Source: Planctomycetota bacterium (lineage in GTDB: Bacteria; Planctomycetota; Phycisphaerae; FEN-1346). Taken from it: a stretch of DNA of 45,110 nucleotides. Of this stretch, positions 7,860 to 17,400 are shown piece after piece; within the stretch, counting starts at the first letter, position 1; the number at the start of each line of letters is the position of its first letter. The DNA is taken from the NCBI GenBank assembly GCA_030602705.1, contig JAUVZF010000031.1:1-45110 (forward strand), read 5' to 3'. The translations under genes were made by a program, and so were the position numbers. The notes under the pieces were generated by a model. That model saw nothing but the letters and a program-made list of their open reading frames with translations. It was not told the DNA's origin and searched no databases.

Positions 7860-8633
7860 TCACCGCGTCAGTGGTTCGCACCCGTCGCGGTGAACGACAA
7901 ACGTGTCCTCAAAATGGGCGCAGGGCTTGCCGTCGTCCGTGACGACGGTCCAGCCGTCCTTCTTTTCCCGCACGTCTCGCCGCCCCATGTTGACCATGGG
8001 TTCGACGGCGAACGTCATATTCTCGACGATCAGAAAGTCATCGCGAAGCATCTCGCGGCCGACGTAGTTCGGCACGCGTGGTTCTTCCCACATCTTGGCG
8101 CCGATGCCGTGCCCGACGTACTCGGTGACGATCGAGAATCCGGCACTCGTGACGAAACTCTCGATCTGTCCTGCTACGGCCGACCAGAGGATGCCGGCCC
8201 GTGCCTCGCGTCGGGCGATCTCGAGTGCCTCCTCGGTCGTCGCCAACAGCCGCCGCGCCCGTTCGGGCACGTCGCCGACGGCGAACGTCCGTGCGGCGTC
8301 GCCACACCAGCCGTCCTTCTCGACGCCGACGTCGAGCGACACGATGTCGCCCTCGGCGATTTCGCGCGGTCCCGGGATGCCGTGAACCAGTTCCTCGTTG
8401 AGCGACACGCAGATGTTTCCGGGATAGGTCCGTCCCCCCCGCGGGTGCGGCTGGTCGTGGAAGAGGGCCTTGGCGCCGTGTGCGGTGATGATGCGCAGGG
8501 CTTCGGCGTCCAGTTCGCCGGTGGTGAGACCGGGCCGGGCCATCTGCCGGAGCCGCGTGAGAACCTCGGCCACGACCTGCCCGGCGACCCGCATCTTCCC
8601 GATGGCGTCGGGACTCTTGGGACGGATGCTCAT
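7860..8633 (-). CDS. map: Methionine aminopeptidase, type I
   Basis: 257 aa. It removes the N-terminal Met from nascent proteins. The pita-bread fold is evident: [19 protein letters not shown] with the substrate His, metal ligands in [17 protein letters not shown] (two Asp), YVGHGIG with the metal His, and Glu ligands in the FAVEPMV and C-terminal segments. No N-terminal zinc finger is present, so it is the short bacterial type. It lies between adk and infA as in many Gram-positive and planctomycete spc operons. Confidence 0.97.
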   Translation of the reverse strand: MSIRPKSPDAIGKMRVAGQVVAEVLTRLRQMARPGLTTGELDAEALRIITAHGAKALFHDQPHPRGGRTYPGNICVSLNEELVHGIPGPREIAEGDIVSLDVGVEKDGWCGDAARTFAVGDVPERARRLLATTEEALEIARREARAGILWSAVAGQIESFVTSAGFSIVTEYVGHGIGAKMWEEPRVPNYVGREMLRDDFLIVENMTFAVEPMVNMGRRDVREKKDGWTVVTDDGKPCAHFEDTFVVHRDGCEPLTR

Positions 8634-8649
8634 GTCATACCCGCTCGCA

Positions 8650-9306
8650 TCAGCCGCACTCCACTTCCTTCAACTGTTCAAAGAGCCGTGCCCTGACCTG
8701 GTCAGGGGTTCCGGTTCCGTCGGTGCGGATGAGCAATCCGCGCCGGTCGTAGTATTCGATGAGCGGCGTCGTGGCCTGCTGATACGTTGCCAGTCGCTGC
8801 CGCACCGTTTCGGGTTTATCGTCGTCGCGCGTAATCAGTCGAGTGCCGCAGGCGTCGCACGTCCCCTCGACCTTCGGCGGTATGTGCTCGGTGTGGTAGG
8901 AGCGCCCGCAATTCGGGCAGACGCGGCGTCCCGCCATCCGCTTGACGATGATTTCGGTGTCCACCTCCAGGTAGATGACCGCGCTGAGTTTCTCGCCGTC
9001 GTCTTCGAGTGCCTCATCGAGTGCCTCGGCCTGCGCCTGGGTCCGTGGAAAGCCGTCGAGCAGCCATCCATCGGCACCGCGAGCGGCCCCAAGCCTTCCG
9101 ACGACGGCCTTGACCGTAATCTCGTCGGGCACCAGTGCCCCGCTGTCGAGATAGGCCTTAATCTGTCCCCCAAGTTCGGTGTTGCCCGCGATCTCGGTGC
9201 GGAAGATGTCGCCGCTGGAGACGTGCGTGACACCGTACTTCTCGGCCACCGCTTTGGCCTGGGTTCCCTTTCCGGCCCCCGGGGGGCCCATGAAAACGAG
9301 TCGCAC
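8650..9306 (-). CDS. adk: Adenylate kinase (zinc LID type)
   Basis: 218 aa, GTG start. It interconverts ATP + AMP and 2 ADP. The P-loop is GPPGAGKGTQA (residues 7-17), with the AMP-binding region SSGDIFR and DGFPRTQAQAE. The LID domain has a CPNCG ... CDACG four-Cys zinc site (about 131-156), as in Gram-positive adenylate kinases. It lies between secY and map. Confidence 0.97.
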   Translation of the reverse strand: MRLVFMGPPGAGKGTQAKAVAEKYGVTHVSSGDIFRTEIAGNTELGGQIKAYLDSGALVPDEITVKAVVGRLGAARGADGWLLDGFPRTQAQAEALDEALEDDGEKLSAVIYLEVDTEIIVKRMAGRRVCPNCGRSYHTEHIPPKVEGTCDACGTRLITRDDDKPETVRQRLATYQQATTPLIEYYDRRGLLIRTDGTGTPDQVRARLFEQLKEVECG

Positions 9307-9337
9307 GCTTCTGGCGCTCCTGCCGCAAAGCCGCGCC

Positions 9338-10735
9338 CTAGCCGCGGCGTCCGCGTACCCGGCCCTCGGCCAGGAATCCCTCGTAGTGCCGCATGATCAG
9401 GTGCGACTCGACCCGCTGGACCACGTCGAGCGCCACGCTGACAATAATCAGAAGCCCCGTACCGCCCAGGAATCCTGTCATCAGGGTACTGACGCCGGTC
9501 AGACTGCTGATGACGATGGGCAAGATCGCAACCGAGGCCAGAAACGCCGCCCCGACGTAGGTGATGCGGTTCATGACCTTCTCGAGGTAGTCGGCGGTGC
9601 GGCGACCCGGCCGCATGCCCGGAATGAAGTTACCCCAGTCGCGGAGGTTGTTGGCCATCTCGCGCGGCTGGAACTGGATGGCCGTCCAGAAGTAGCAGAA
9701 CACGAAGATCAGGGCCACGTAAACGAGCAGGTGCATCAGGCTGCCGTACTGGAATGCGTCGGCCATCTCCTGCATGACGGGCCAGGCCCACGTGCCCTGC
9801 GTGCTGGTCGATAACATGCCGAACAGGTACATCGGCAGGTACAGGAGGCTGGAAGCAAAGATGACGGGGATGACGCCGGCCTGGTTCACCCTGAGTGGCA
9901 GGTACTGCCTCTGGCCGCCGTAGGTCCGGCGGCCCCGCGTGTGCTTGGCCTGCTGAATCGGGATTCTCCGCTGGGCCTGCGTAATCAGGATGACCCCCAC
10001 GATGACTGCCACGAACATGACGACGATGAGGAAGATGGTCTCGATGCCGATCTTCTCGGCCGCCTGAAAACTCAGGAACTCGAGCGTCGCGTTCTGGCCG
10101 AGGTACTGTGCCACGGCCGGAAGCCGGTCCACGATGCTCGCCATGATGATGATGCTGATGCCGTTGCCGATGCCGTACTCGTCCACGAGTTCGCCCAACC
10201 ACATGAGGAGGATCGTCCCTCCGCACATGGCCGTGATGCAGACGAGGGAGTACATGACGGGACTGACGTCGCCGCGCCATCCGGATTGCCCCCCGCCGTA
10301 GGCGCCGGTCTTGGCGATGAACGTTGCCTGGATGAGGCACAGCAGAACGGCCAGGTAACGGGTGTACTCGTTGATTTTCTTGCGTCCGCTCTCGCCCTCC
10401 TTGGCGAGTTTTTCGAGTTTGGGAATCGCCTGCGTCAGCAACTGAAGGATGATCGACGCGCTGATGTACGGCATGATTCCCAGCGAGAAGAGGAACGGTC
10501 CGAAACTGCCGCCGGTGATCCGCGCGATGAAGGCCAGGTACCCGCCAACGCCGCCGCCGCCCTCCATGCCGGCCGCCGACTGTTCCTGCTCGACCAGGCT
10601 CTTGAGGTAGAGCGGATGCGTGCCGGGTATCGGCATGTACACACCGACCCTGTACACGGCGATGATAAGCACCGTGAAGAGGATTTTGCGCCTCAACTCC
10701 GGGATCTTAAAGACGTTTACAAAGGAGCCGATCAC
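9338..10735 (-). CDS. secY: Preprotein translocase subunit SecY
   Basis: 465 aa with ten predicted membrane helices. It is the channel of the Sec translocon with SecE (gene at 36828). Recognisable are the N-terminus FKIPELRRKILFT, the plug-region helix around FSLGIMPYISASIILQLL, and the C-terminal loop ALDVVQRVESHLIMRHYEGF. An extended first periplasmic loop contains a Gly-rich GMEGGGGVGG. GTG start overlaps the rplO stop (GTGA). Confidence 0.98.
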   Translation of the reverse strand: MIGSFVNVFKIPELRRKILFTVLIIAVYRVGVYMPIPGTHPLYLKSLVEQEQSAAGMEGGGGVGGYLAFIARITGGSFGPFLFSLGIMPYISASIILQLLTQAIPKLEKLAKEGESGRKKINEYTRYLAVLLCLIQATFIAKTGAYGGGQSGWRGDVSPVMYSLVCITAMCGGTILLMWLGELVDEYGIGNGISIIIMASIVDRLPAVAQYLGQNATLEFLSFQAAEKIGIETIFLIVVMFVAVIVGVILITQAQRRIPIQQAKHTRGRRTYGGQRQYLPLRVNQAGVIPVIFASSLLYLPMYLFGMLSTSTQGTWAWPVMQEMADAFQYGSLMHLLVYVALIFVFCYFWTAIQFQPREMANNLRDWGNFIPGMRPGRRTADYLEKVMNRITYVGAAFLASVAILPIVISSLTGVSTLMTGFLGGTGLLIIVSVALDVVQRVESHLIMRHYEGFLAEGRVRGRRG

Positions 10736-11181
10736 GCTTCGATCACCTCCGCCTTTCCGCCGGCCTTCTCGATCTTCCGGGCGGCGCCGGCGCTGAACGC
10801 GTGGGCCCGCACCGTCAGAGCCTTCTCAAGTTCCCCGCGGCCGAGCACCTTGAGGCGATACAACTGCCCCTTGATAAGCCCCACGCCGCGCAGTTCGTTC
10901 GGCCCGACCTCCGTCCCTTTGCTGAACCGGTTCAGGGCTTCAACGTTAATCACCGTGACGGGCACGGCCCACCGTGCGTTGGAGAACCCGCGTTTCGGCA
11001 GGCGCCGGAACAGGGGCATCTGACCGCCCTCGTAAGTCATCTTGCGGGAGTAGCCGGCACGCGACTTGGAGCCCTTGTGCCCGCGGCCGCACGTCTTGCC
11101 CTTGCCGGAGCCCATTCCCCGTCCGACCCGTCTGCGGGACCGGTGTGCTCCGGCGCTTTTCTTGACATCGGTCAGGTTCAC
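10732..11181 (-). CDS. rplO: 50S ribosomal protein L15
   Basis: 149 aa, GTG start overlapping the rpsE stop by 4 nt. The Gly/Arg/Lys-rich N-terminus ([18 protein letters not shown] at about 20-37) and the [11 protein letters not shown] motif are diagnostic. L15 binds 23S rRNA late in 50S assembly. The gene directly follows rpsE. The rpmD (L30) gene that usually lies between them is absent. Confidence 0.97.
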   Translation of the reverse strand: MNLTDVKKSAGAHRSRRRVGRGMGSGKGKTCGRGHKGSKSRAGYSRKMTYEGGQMPLFRRLPKRGFSNARWAVPVTVINVEALNRFSKGTEVGPNELRGVGLIKGQLYRLKVLGRGELEKALTVRAHAFSAGAARKIEKAGGKAEVIEA

Positions 11182-11849
11182 GTCGTGGGTTCCTCGCTCA
11201 CGGCCTGTGCGTCGGCCGCTTCGTCGGTGGCAGCCTCGGTCGCGATCTCCGGCTCCGGTTCGGGCTGCGCTTCGGGCTGCGGCTCGGGCTGTGCTTCGGG
11301 TTCCGTTTCAGGGTGCGGCTCGGGCTCTTGCGGCGTCTGCGGAACGAGTTCATCGAGCGGCACGCCGCGAAGCCGCGCCACTTCCTTCGCGTCTTTCAGC
11401 CGTGCCAGTCCGTTCATGGCGGCCTTGACCAGGTTGATCGGGTTGTTCGAGCCGAGCGACTTGGTCAGGATGTTGCGGATGCCAACCATCTGGCAGACGG
11501 CCCGGACGCCGCCGCCCGCGATGACGCCCGTTCCGGGGCCGGCCGGCCGCATGAACACCTTGGCGGCGCCGAAACGGCCCATCACCTCGTGCGGGATGGT
11601 ATCGCCCTTCAGTGGGACCTTCACGAGGTTCTTCTTGGCCTCGGCAATACCCTTTTCGACGGCGGGTGGCACCTCGTTGGCTTTACCGTACCCCATGCCG
11701 ACACGTCCGCGGCGGTCGCCGACGACTGCCAGTGCGCTGAAACTGAACCGCCGGCCGCCCTTGACGACCTTGGCCGACCGGTTGATGGTGACCACCGTCT
11801 CCTGGAGGTCACCGGCTTCGCCGAAGAACCGTTGCTTTTCCGTAGCCAC
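11178..11849 (-). CDS. rpsE: 30S ribosomal protein S5 with acidic C-terminal tail
   Basis: 223 aa, GTG start. The S5 core spans residues 1-170: the dsRNA-binding fold with [20 protein letters not shown] and [13 protein letters not shown], plus GMGYG. S5 affects decoding accuracy. Residues 171-223 form an extra tail dominated by Glu, Pro, Gln and Ala (repeating EPEAQPEP-like units), which is acidic and probably disordered. Similar tails occur on S17, L10 and L11 here. It overlaps rplO by 4 nt. Confidence 0.97.
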   Translation of the reverse strand: MATEKQRFFGEAGDLQETVVTINRSAKVVKGGRRFSFSALAVVGDRRGRVGMGYGKANEVPPAVEKGIAEAKKNLVKVPLKGDTIPHEVMGRFGAAKVFMRPAGPGTGVIAGGGVRAVCQMVGIRNILTKSLGSNNPINLVKAAMNGLARLKDAKEVARLRGVPLDELVPQTPQEPEPHPETEPEAQPEPQPEAQPEPEPEIATEAATDEAADAQAVSEEPTT

Positions 11850-11887
11850 GCGTCATCGTCCTCCGCCCCCGGCGTGGGGGTGTCGCG

Positions 11888-12256
11888 TCAGAACGCCAGG
11901 CCGCCCTTTCGTGCGGCGTCGGCCAGGGCCTTGATACGGCCGTGAAACTTACGTCCGCCGCGGTCGAAGCAGACGGCCTTGATGCCCGCCTTTTTTGCCC
12001 GTGCGGCGATGAGTTCGCCGACTTTGGCGGCGGCCTCGCAATTGCCCGTGCTCTTGAGTTCGCCCTTGATCGGTTCGCTGAGCGTGCTGGCCGCCGCGAG
12101 CGTCCGGCCGGCCAAGTCATCGATCACCTGCGCGTAAATGTGCTTCAGGCTGCGATAGACGCACAGGCGTGGGCGGTCGGACGTGCCTTCGATCCTGTGG
12201 CGTATGCTGTGATGTCGCCGCTTCAGCCTCGCCCATTTGTGCCTGATGTCGGCCAT
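11888..12256 (-). CDS. rplR: 50S ribosomal protein L18
   Basis: 122 aa from the ATG at 12256 ([20 protein letters not shown]). Conserved [18 protein letters not shown] and [19 protein letters not shown] blocks identify L18, the 5S rRNA-binding protein. The frame is open further upstream but that part is the antisense-like overlap with rplF and is not conserved. Confidence 0.97.
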   Translation of the reverse strand: MADIRHKWARLKRRHHSIRHRIEGTSDRPRLCVYRSLKHIYAQVIDDLAGRTLAAASTLSEPIKGELKSTGNCEAAAKVGELIAARAKKAGIKAVCFDRGGRKFHGRIKALADAARKGGLAF

Positions 12257-12296
12257 GTAACGATCCTCAGAGGGCCTCGGCCCCTTCTCGTCCTGC

Positions 12297-12878
12297 TTAC
12301 GCGGGGGCGCCGCCGACGAACGTCTTGCCGGCCTTGCGGCGGATCTGCTCGCCCACGTATCGGAATCCCTTACCGAGATACGGCTCCGGCGGCTTGATGT
12401 GCCGCACCTCGGCCGCAAACTCACCCACCAGTTGCTTGTCACAGCCCTTCACGGCAAAACGTGCCGGCGTATCGTTGCCGCGCGTGTTCGGCACGTCAAC
12501 AGCCACCTCGATCCCGTTGGGAATGTCCTTCTCGACGGGGTGAGCGAAGCCGCACTGGATCACAATTCTCTTGCCCTCAACGTTGACCGAGTATCCGGTC
12601 CCGTACAGTTCCATGGGGCGTTCGTACCCCTTGGTCACGCCCTCGACCATGTTGGCGATCAGGGCGCGCGTCAGGCCGTGCAAGGCCCTGTGCCGCCGCT
12701 GGTCATCGGGGCGTTCGACGCGGACCTCTTTCTTCCGGTCGTCGACGGTGACGGTCATCCCGTATGGAAACGTCCAGTTGAGCGTGCCGAGTGGCCCCTC
12801 CACGTTGACGGTGCGGTCGTGGACGGTCACCTTGACCTTGTCGGGAATAGGGACGGGGAGTTTCCCAATTCGAGACAT
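12297..12878 (-). CDS. rplF: 50S ribosomal protein L6
   Basis: 193 aa, slightly longer than the usual 175-180. Start [17 protein letters not shown] and C-terminal motif [23 protein letters not shown] are diagnostic. L6 lies near the GTPase centre. It lies between rpsH and rplR. Confidence 0.98.
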   Translation of the reverse strand: MSRIGKLPVPIPDKVKVTVHDRTVNVEGPLGTLNWTFPYGMTVTVDDRKKEVRVERPDDQRRHRALHGLTRALIANMVEGVTKGYERPMELYGTGYSVNVEGKRIVIQCGFAHPVEKDIPNGIEVAVDVPNTRGNDTPARFAVKGCDKQLVGEFAAEVRHIKPPEPYLGKGFRYVGEQIRRKAGKTFVGGAPA

Positions 12879-12892
12879 CGTATCCTCTCGTG

Positions 12893-12904
12893 GCCCGTAC
12901 GGGC
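12893..12904. repeat. GCCCGTACGGGC palindrome in rpsH-rplF spacer
   Basis: This 12-bp perfect palindrome is the same core as the 22-bp palindrome at 3872-3893 and the units at 36205-36216. It lies in the 33-nt spacer between rpsH and rplF. Confidence 0.6.
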
Positions 12905-12911
12905 GTCAATC

Positions 12912-13307
12912 TCACCAAATCGTGCAGAGCAATTCGCCGCCCACGTTGTGCCTGCGTGCCTGTCGGTCGCTGACGACGCCGTTGGGCGTCGTGTAGATGG
13001 CCACGCCCAGACCGCCGAGGACGGGCGTGACCTCAGACGCTTTGCGATAGACGCGCCGGCTCGGCTTGGACTCGCGCTTCAGGTGCGTCAAGACCTGCTC
13101 GCCGTCCGGGCCGTACTTCAGTTGGACCCGGATGAGCCCCTGCCGCCCGTCGTCGATTTCATCGTAGCCCTGGACATACCCTTCGGCCCGCATGACGCTG
13201 AGGATGCCCCGACACGTGTTGGATGCGAGCACGTCCACGATAGCCTTTCGGCGCTGGAGTGCATTACGAATTCGCGTCAACATGTCGGCGATGGTGTCTG
13301 TATTCAC
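12912..13307 (-). CDS. rpsH: 30S ribosomal protein S8
   Basis: 131 aa, GTG start giving MNTDTIADMLTRIRNALQ, the standard S8 N-terminus. The C-terminal LGGLGVAIYTTPNGVVSDRQ and VGGELLCTIW are typical. S8 binds helix 21 of 16S rRNA and in E. coli represses the spc operon; no such mRNA site was identified here. Confidence 0.98.
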   Translation of the reverse strand: MNTDTIADMLTRIRNALQRRKAIVDVLASNTCRGILSVMRAEGYVQGYDEIDDGRQGLIRVQLKYGPDGEQVLTHLKRESKPSRRVYRKASEVTPVLGGLGVAIYTTPNGVVSDRQARRHNVGGELLCTIW

Positions 13308-13330
13308 CGCCCGCTCCTGTCGCTAGAGTC

Positions 13331-13516
13331 TTACCAGGAAGCCTTGCGTACGCCCGGAATGTGGCCCAGGTGAGCCAGGTTCCGGAAACAGATGCGGCAG
13401 ATGCGGAACTTGCGATAGACCGCCCGGGGCCGGCCGCACAGTTCGCACCGCCGAACCCGCCTCGTCGTGTACTTCGGCTCCCGATTTGCTTTCAAGCGTT
13501 GGGCCTTGGTTGCCAT
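13331..13516 (-). CDS. rpsN: 30S ribosomal protein S14, type Z (zinc)
   Basis: 61 aa from ATG 13516. It is the short zinc-binding S14: Cys24-x2-Cys27 and Cys40-x2-Cys43 (RRCELCGRP ... [11 protein letters not shown]), ending GVRKASW. It lies between rplE and rpsH as usual. Confidence 0.97.
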   Translation of the reverse strand: MATKAQRLKANREPKYTTRRVRRCELCGRPRAVYRKFRICRICFRNLAHLGHIPGVRKASW

Positions 13517-13533
13517 AACGTCTCCGACACAGG

Positions 13534-14082
13534 TTACTGGTCCCGGCTGAACGGGAACCCGAAAGCCTCCAGCAGGGTCCGGGATTCCTCGTCCGACCGG
13601 CTGCCCGTGATCACGATCGTGATGTTCATCCCCTGCTGAAACTTGACGTCGTCCACACGGACTTCCGGGAACACCAACTGCTCGGTCACGCCCAGCGAGT
13701 AGCTGCCTCGTCCGTCGAAGGCGTTCGGGTCCATGCCCCGGAAGTCGCGAATACGCGGCATGGCCAGGTTGATGAGCCGGTCCAGGAACTCGTACATCCG
13801 GCGGCCGCGAATCGTGACCTTGGCGCCGACGACCACCCCCTGGCGAAGGTGGAACGACGCCACGCTCTTTTTGGCCTTCGTCAGAACTGGTTTCTGCCCT
13901 GTGATGGTTGCCAGGTCCTGCATGGCGGCCTCGGTGCGTTTCGGTTCGTCGTGTGACTTGCCGAGGCCCATCGAGACGACGATCTTCTCGAGCCGCGGCA
14001 GACTCAGGACGTTGCGGCCGTCCAGTTTTTTCTGGAGCGCCGGCACGATCTCGCTGCGATATTGTTCGAGCAGTCTGGCCAT
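13534..14082 (-). CDS. rplE: 50S ribosomal protein L5
   Basis: 182 aa. [16 protein letters not shown] start, the conserved [28 protein letters not shown] and the C-terminal [20 protein letters not shown]5 binds 5S rRNA with L18 and contacts P-site tRNA. It starts 6 nt after rplX. Confidence 0.98.
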   Translation of the reverse strand: MARLLEQYRSEIVPALQKKLDGRNVLSLPRLEKIVVSMGLGKSHDEPKRTEAAMQDLATITGQKPVLTKAKKSVASFHLRQGVVVGAKVTIRGRRMYEFLDRLINLAMPRIRDFRGMDPNAFDGRGSYSLGVTEQLVFPEVRVDDVKFQQGMNITIVITGSRSDEESRTLLEAFGFPFSRDQ

Positions 14083-14088
14083 GACGGA

Positions 14089-14406
14089 TTACAACTCTCC
14101 GAGATCGGCGCCGCACTTGCGGCACACGCGAAATTTCTTGCCGCCCTCGTCCCTGCGCTTGCCGACGCGGACGCCCTTGTCGCACTTGGGGCAGACCACG
14201 AGCAGGTTCGAGAGTTTCACGGGCGCCTCGATTTCGAGCCGTCCGCCCTGCGGGTTCTTCCGCGAGCGTCTCAGGTGCTTGTACACCCGGTTGACGCCTT
14301 CAACGATGGCCCGTCCGTGGCCGACATCGACGCTGAGCACCCTGGCTCGAACGCCCTTGTCGTCGCCGGTGATGACCTCCACCGTATCGTCGCGTCGAAC
14401 GTGCAT
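14089..14406 (-). CDS. rplX: 50S ribosomal protein L24 with C-terminal zinc ribbon
   Basis: 105 aa. The KOW motif ([18 protein letters not shown]) is at the N-terminus. Two CxxC pairs (Cys72/Cys75 and Cys95/Cys98) form a zinc ribbon, seen in L24 of several phyla but not in E. coli. L24 starts 50S assembly. It follows rplN by 21 nt. Confidence 0.97.
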   Translation of the reverse strand: MHVRRDDTVEVITGDDKGVRARVLSVDVGHGRAIVEGVNRVYKHLRRSRKNPQGGRLEIEAPVKLSNLLVVCPKCDKGVRVGKRRDEGGKKFRVCRKCGADLGEL

Positions 14407-14427
14407 GGCTGCCCTTGCGCGAGTGCG

Positions 14428-14814
14428 TCAGACCACCTCGCTGGCAAGCGAGACGATCCGCATGTACTGTTTTTCCCTGAGTTCGCGAGCCACGGCGCCG
14501 AAGACGCGCGTCCCGCGAGGATTCCCATCCTTGTCGATCAGCACGACGGCGTTGCTGTCGAACCGGACGAACGAGCCGTCGGCCCGTCGCGTCGGATACC
14601 TCGTTCGGACAACGACGCACCGGACGACCTCGCCCTTCTTGGCCTCGCCGCTCGGGGTCGCCTTCTGGACGGAAGCGATCACGATGTCGCCGATGCCGGC
14701 GGTCCTGCGGGTGTACCCGCGGCGGCGGGTTGAGCCGCCGAGCACGCGGATCGCCCGGACCGTCTTGGCCCCGGTGTTATCCGCCACGTCGAGCACGGTG
14801 CACATCTGAATCAT
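14428..14814 (-). CDS. rplN: 50S ribosomal protein L14
   Basis: 128 aa, a few residues longer than the usual 122. [20 protein letters not shown] start, [15 protein letters not shown], and [21 protein letters not shown] near the end. L14 forms a bridge to the 30S subunit. It lies between rpsQ and rplX. Confidence 0.98.
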   Translation of the reverse strand: MIQMCTVLDVADNTGAKTVRAIRVLGGSTRRRGYTRRTAGIGDIVIASVQKATPSGEAKKGEVVRCVVVRTRYPTRRADGSFVRFDSNAVVLIDKDGNPRGTRVFGAVARELREKQYMRIVSLASEVV

Positions 14815-14834
14815 CGAACTCTACTCCGTGCGGC

Positions 14835-15329
14835 CTACGAGGCCGGTGTTTCCTCAGCGTCGGCGGCCCCCTGACCGGACGGCTCCGCCGCAGGCGTTTC
14901 CTCGGCGAGGATCTCGGCCACAGGTGTTTCCTCGGCGAAGGGCTCGGCCGCAAGTGTTTCCTCGGCGAAGGGCTCGGCGGCGGGCGCCTCGGCGGCCGGC
15001 GTGTCCGACGCCGGCACCTCCGATGCATCGTGCGCAGCCACCTCCTCGACGCCCGTAACCAGCGGCCCCTCCGGACCGCGCTCGATCACACGCACCAGTC
15101 GCCAGCGTTTCGTCCGCGACATCGGACGACACGACACGATCTCGACCGCATCGCCGACATGGGCCTCGTTCGTCTCGTCGTGGACCGCAATGCGCGTGTT
15201 CCTGCGAACCATCTTGCCGTACTTCGGATGGCGGAAGCGGCGCGTCACCTGGACCGTAACGGTCCTGGCGGCCTTGTCGCGGACGACGATGCCCCGCAAA
15301 CGATGTCGGTTACCGCGCGGTCGTGTCAT
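14835..15329 (-). CDS. rpsQ: 30S ribosomal protein S17 with repetitive acidic tail
   Basis: 164 aa, about twice the usual 80-90. Residues 1 to about 88 are S17 (RLRGIVVRDKAARTVTVQV, RHPKYGKMVRR, VEIVSCRPMSRTKRWRLVRV). Residues about 90-164 form an Ala/Glu/Pro/Thr-rich tail with a ten-residue repeat (AAEPFAEETL-like). It overlaps the rpmC stop by 4 nt. The core is certain; the tail function is unknown. Confidence 0.96.
   Translation of the reverse strand: MTRPRGNRHRLRGIVVRDKAARTVTVQVTRRFRHPKYGKMVRRNTRIAVHDETNEAHVGDAVEIVSCRPMSRTKRWRLVRVIERGPEGPLVTGVEEVAAHDASEVPASDTPAAEAPAAEPFAEETLAAEPFAEETPVAEILAEETPAAEPSGQGAADAEETPAS
14894..14983. repeat. 30-bp tandem repeat inside rpsQ tail
   Basis: Three consecutive 30-bp units begin at 14894, 14924 and 14954, each containing GTTTCCTCGGCGA. 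They encode the ten-residue repeats of the S17 tail. In-frame unit length allows expansion or contraction without a frameshift. Confidence 0.85.
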
Positions 15330-15556
15330 ACGGTTGCCGTCTCCTTGCCGTCGGCGTCGGCCTTGGCGGCCAACTGACGCTCTCGGAGGATGGTCCGCAT
15401 GCGTGCGATGTCGCGACGGGCCTTTCCGAGTTCGCTCGACACGGTGAGTTCCTCGGTGGCGGCCTGTGTCCGGAGGTCGAACACCTTTCGCTCGAGCGCC
15501 ATCAGTTCCTGAAGGATCTGCTCGTCGGACATTTCGCGAATCTCGTGCGCCTTCAT
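15326..15556 (-). CDS. rpmC: 50S ribosomal protein L29
   Basis: 76 aa, two-helix coiled coil. MKAHEIREMSDEQILQELM and KARRDIARMRTILRERQL are diagnostic. L29 sits at the exit tunnel and helps bind SRP and trigger factor. The C-terminus is slightly extended. It overlaps rpsQ by 4 nt. Confidence 0.97.
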   Translation of the reverse strand: MKAHEIREMSDEQILQELMALERKVFDLRTQAATEELTVSSELGKARRDIARMRTILRERQLAAKADADGKETATV

Positions 15557-15609
15557 TCGATCATCCTTGTCGGGTCACACGCCGTGCGGCCCGCAGGCCG
15601 GCCCATTCG

Positions 15610-16029
15610 TCAGATGCCCCGGCGACGGTGTACCATCCGCGTGCGGATGGGCATCTTGTGTGCCACGCGCCGCAGGGCGTGTCGCGCCAGGTCTTCCGGC
15701 ACGCCGCCCAGTTCATACAGAATCCGTCCCGGCCTCACACACGCCACCCAGTGGTCCGGCTCGCCCTTGCCCTTGCCCATTCGGGTCTCCAGCGGCTTGG
15801 CGCTGACGGGTTTGTCGGGGAAGATGCGGACCCACAGTTTTCCCTCGCGTCGCAGGAAGTGTGTGGCTGCCACACGGCCGGCCTCGATCTGCTGGGCGGT
15901 AATCCACGCCTGCTCCATCGCCTGAAGTCCGAACTCGCCGAACGCCACAAAGTTGCCGCGTTGGGCCTTGCCTTTCATGCGGCCGCGCTGGCTTTTGCGG
16001 AACTTAACCCGTTTTGGCATCAGCGCCAT
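15610..16029 (-). CDS. rplP: 50S ribosomal protein L16
   Basis: 139 aa. [20 protein letters not shown] start, with GAGGAGG 6 nt upstream, supports the ATG at 16029. [20 protein letters not shown] near the middle is conserved. L16 organises the A-site tRNA pocket. Its start overlaps the end of rpsC by 26 nt, an unusually long overlap in this cluster. Confidence 0.98.
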   Translation of the reverse strand: MALMPKRVKFRKSQRGRMKGKAQRGNFVAFGEFGLQAMEQAWITAQQIEAGRVAATHFLRREGKLWVRIFPDKPVSAKPLETRMGKGKGEPDHWVACVRPGRILYELGGVPEDLARHALRRVAHKMPIRTRMVHRRRGI

Positions 16030-16675
16030 CGGCGGCCTCCTCGCCCTTCACGGCATACAGGCCCCTGTAAACCCACACCTTGACGCCGATGACGCCGTAC
16101 GTGCAGTACGCCTGAGCGAACCCGTAGTCGACGTGTCCGTCGAGGGTCTGCAGTGGGATGCTGCCGCGGCTGGTGACCTCGGCGCGGCTCATTTCGGTCC
16201 CGCCGAGTCGTCCCGCGCAGCGGACCTTAACCCCCTTGGCGCCGGCGCTCATGGTGGTGTCTGCGGCCTGTTTCATCGTCCGTCGGAACGAGGCCCGCTT
16301 CTCCAGTTGCTGGGCCACGTTCTCGGCCACCAGTTGTCCGCTGAGTTCGGGCTTGGCGATCTCGACGATGTTGATCGTGATGCGCCGGCTGATGAGGTCC
16401 TCAAGTTGCTCGCGGAGGCGGTCTACCTCGGCGCCCTTTCGGCCGATGATGAGTCCGGGCCTCGCCGAATGCAAAATGACCTTGACCTCCTCGCGGGTCC
16501 GCTCGATCTCGATCTTGGCGATCGCCGCGAAGGCGTAGTTGCGCTTCACGAAGGAGCGGATCCGCATGTCCTCGACCAGCAGTTGGCCGAAGGTCCGCTT
16601 CGGAGCATACCATCGGCTCCGCCACGGCTCCGTGATGCCGATGCGAAAACCGGTTGGATGAACCTTCTGTCCCAT
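16004..16675 (-). CDS. rpsC: 30S ribosomal protein S3
   Basis: 223 aa. [20 protein letters not shown] start, KH domain with [18 protein letters not shown] (about 70-90), and C-terminal [21 protein letters not shown]3 forms the mRNA entry helicase with S4 and S5. It lies between rplV and rplP. Confidence 0.98.
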   Translation of the reverse strand: MGQKVHPTGFRIGITEPWRSRWYAPKRTFGQLLVEDMRIRSFVKRNYAFAAIAKIEIERTREEVKVILHSARPGLIIGRKGAEVDRLREQLEDLISRRITINIVEIAKPELSGQLVAENVAQQLEKRASFRRTMKQAADTTMSAGAKGVKVRCAGRLGGTEMSRAEVTSRGSIPLQTLDGHVDYGFAQAYCTYGVIGVKVWVYRGLYAVKGEEAADGADAKTG

Positions 16676-16700
16676 ACGGGGCTACCTTACCTGGCGAGGC

Positions 16701-17036
16701 CTATTTCCCGGCCTCCTCGAGTTCCACAATCAGATGACACGTTGGCCGCCGCAGCACGTCGGCTGAACCGCGTGCCCGTGGTTTCATCCGCTTCAGGACG
16801 GGCCCCTGATCGGCCCGAGCATCGGCGACGTACAGCACTTCCAGGTCCGCCTCCTGCTCGTCGGCGTTGGCCATGGCGCTGCGCAGGACCTTGGCGATCA
16901 GGGCGGCGGCACGTCTGGGGCTGAAGTCCAGGGCCCGCAGCGCCTCTTCCAGAGGCATGCCCCGGATCATGGACATGACCATCCCCGCCTTCCGCGGACT
17001 GATGCGTGCGTATTGATGGCTTGCCCGATACCCCAT
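16701..17036 (-). CDS. rplV: 50S ribosomal protein L22
   Basis: 111 aa. YARISPRKAGMVMSMIRGM near the start, LRSAMANADEQEADLEVLYV, and the tunnel beta-hairpin KRMKPRARGSADVLRRPTCH. The hairpin lines the peptide exit tunnel and is a macrolide-resistance site in other species. It lies 73 nt after rpsS, the widest internal gap of the S10 block. Confidence 0.97.
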   Translation of the reverse strand: MGYRASHQYARISPRKAGMVMSMIRGMPLEEALRALDFSPRRAAALIAKVLRSAMANADEQEADLEVLYVADARADQGPVLKRMKPRARGSADVLRRPTCHLIVELEEAGK

Positions 17037-17109
17037 GTGCCTTCAGCCTTTTGGTTCTCCGGTACGCCGGGCGACCCGAAGCGCCCAACAAGCCGGTCAC
17101 CCTTCCAGG

Positions 17110-17388
17110 TTACCTGGTTGGCGATGCCCTGCGTCCGCTGTGGCCGCGGAAGAGCCGCGTTGGGGAGAACTCGCCCAACTTGTGCCCGACCATGTCCTCG
17201 GTCACAAACACGCGCATGTGCGTCCGCCCGTTGTGAACCATGAAGGTGTGACCGACAAACTCCGGCACGATCGTGCAGGCTCTGGCCCACGTCTTGATCG
17301 GGTCGCGGGCGCCGGAGGCTTCCATCCTCTGGACCTTCCGCAACAACTTCACGTCCACATACGGACCTTTTTTCGCCGAACGTCCCAC
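17110..17388 (-). CDS. rpsS: 30S ribosomal protein S19
   Basis: 92 aa. [19 protein letters not shown] start, [20 protein letters not shown], and [21 protein letters not shown]19 binds the 30S head with S13. It lies 12 nt after rplB. Confidence 0.98.
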   Translation of the reverse strand: MGRSAKKGPYVDVKLLRKVQRMEASGARDPIKTWARACTIVPEFVGHTFMVHNGRTHMRVFVTEDMVGHKLGEFSPTRLFRGHSGRRASPTR

Positions 17389-17400
17389 GTGTCTCGGACC

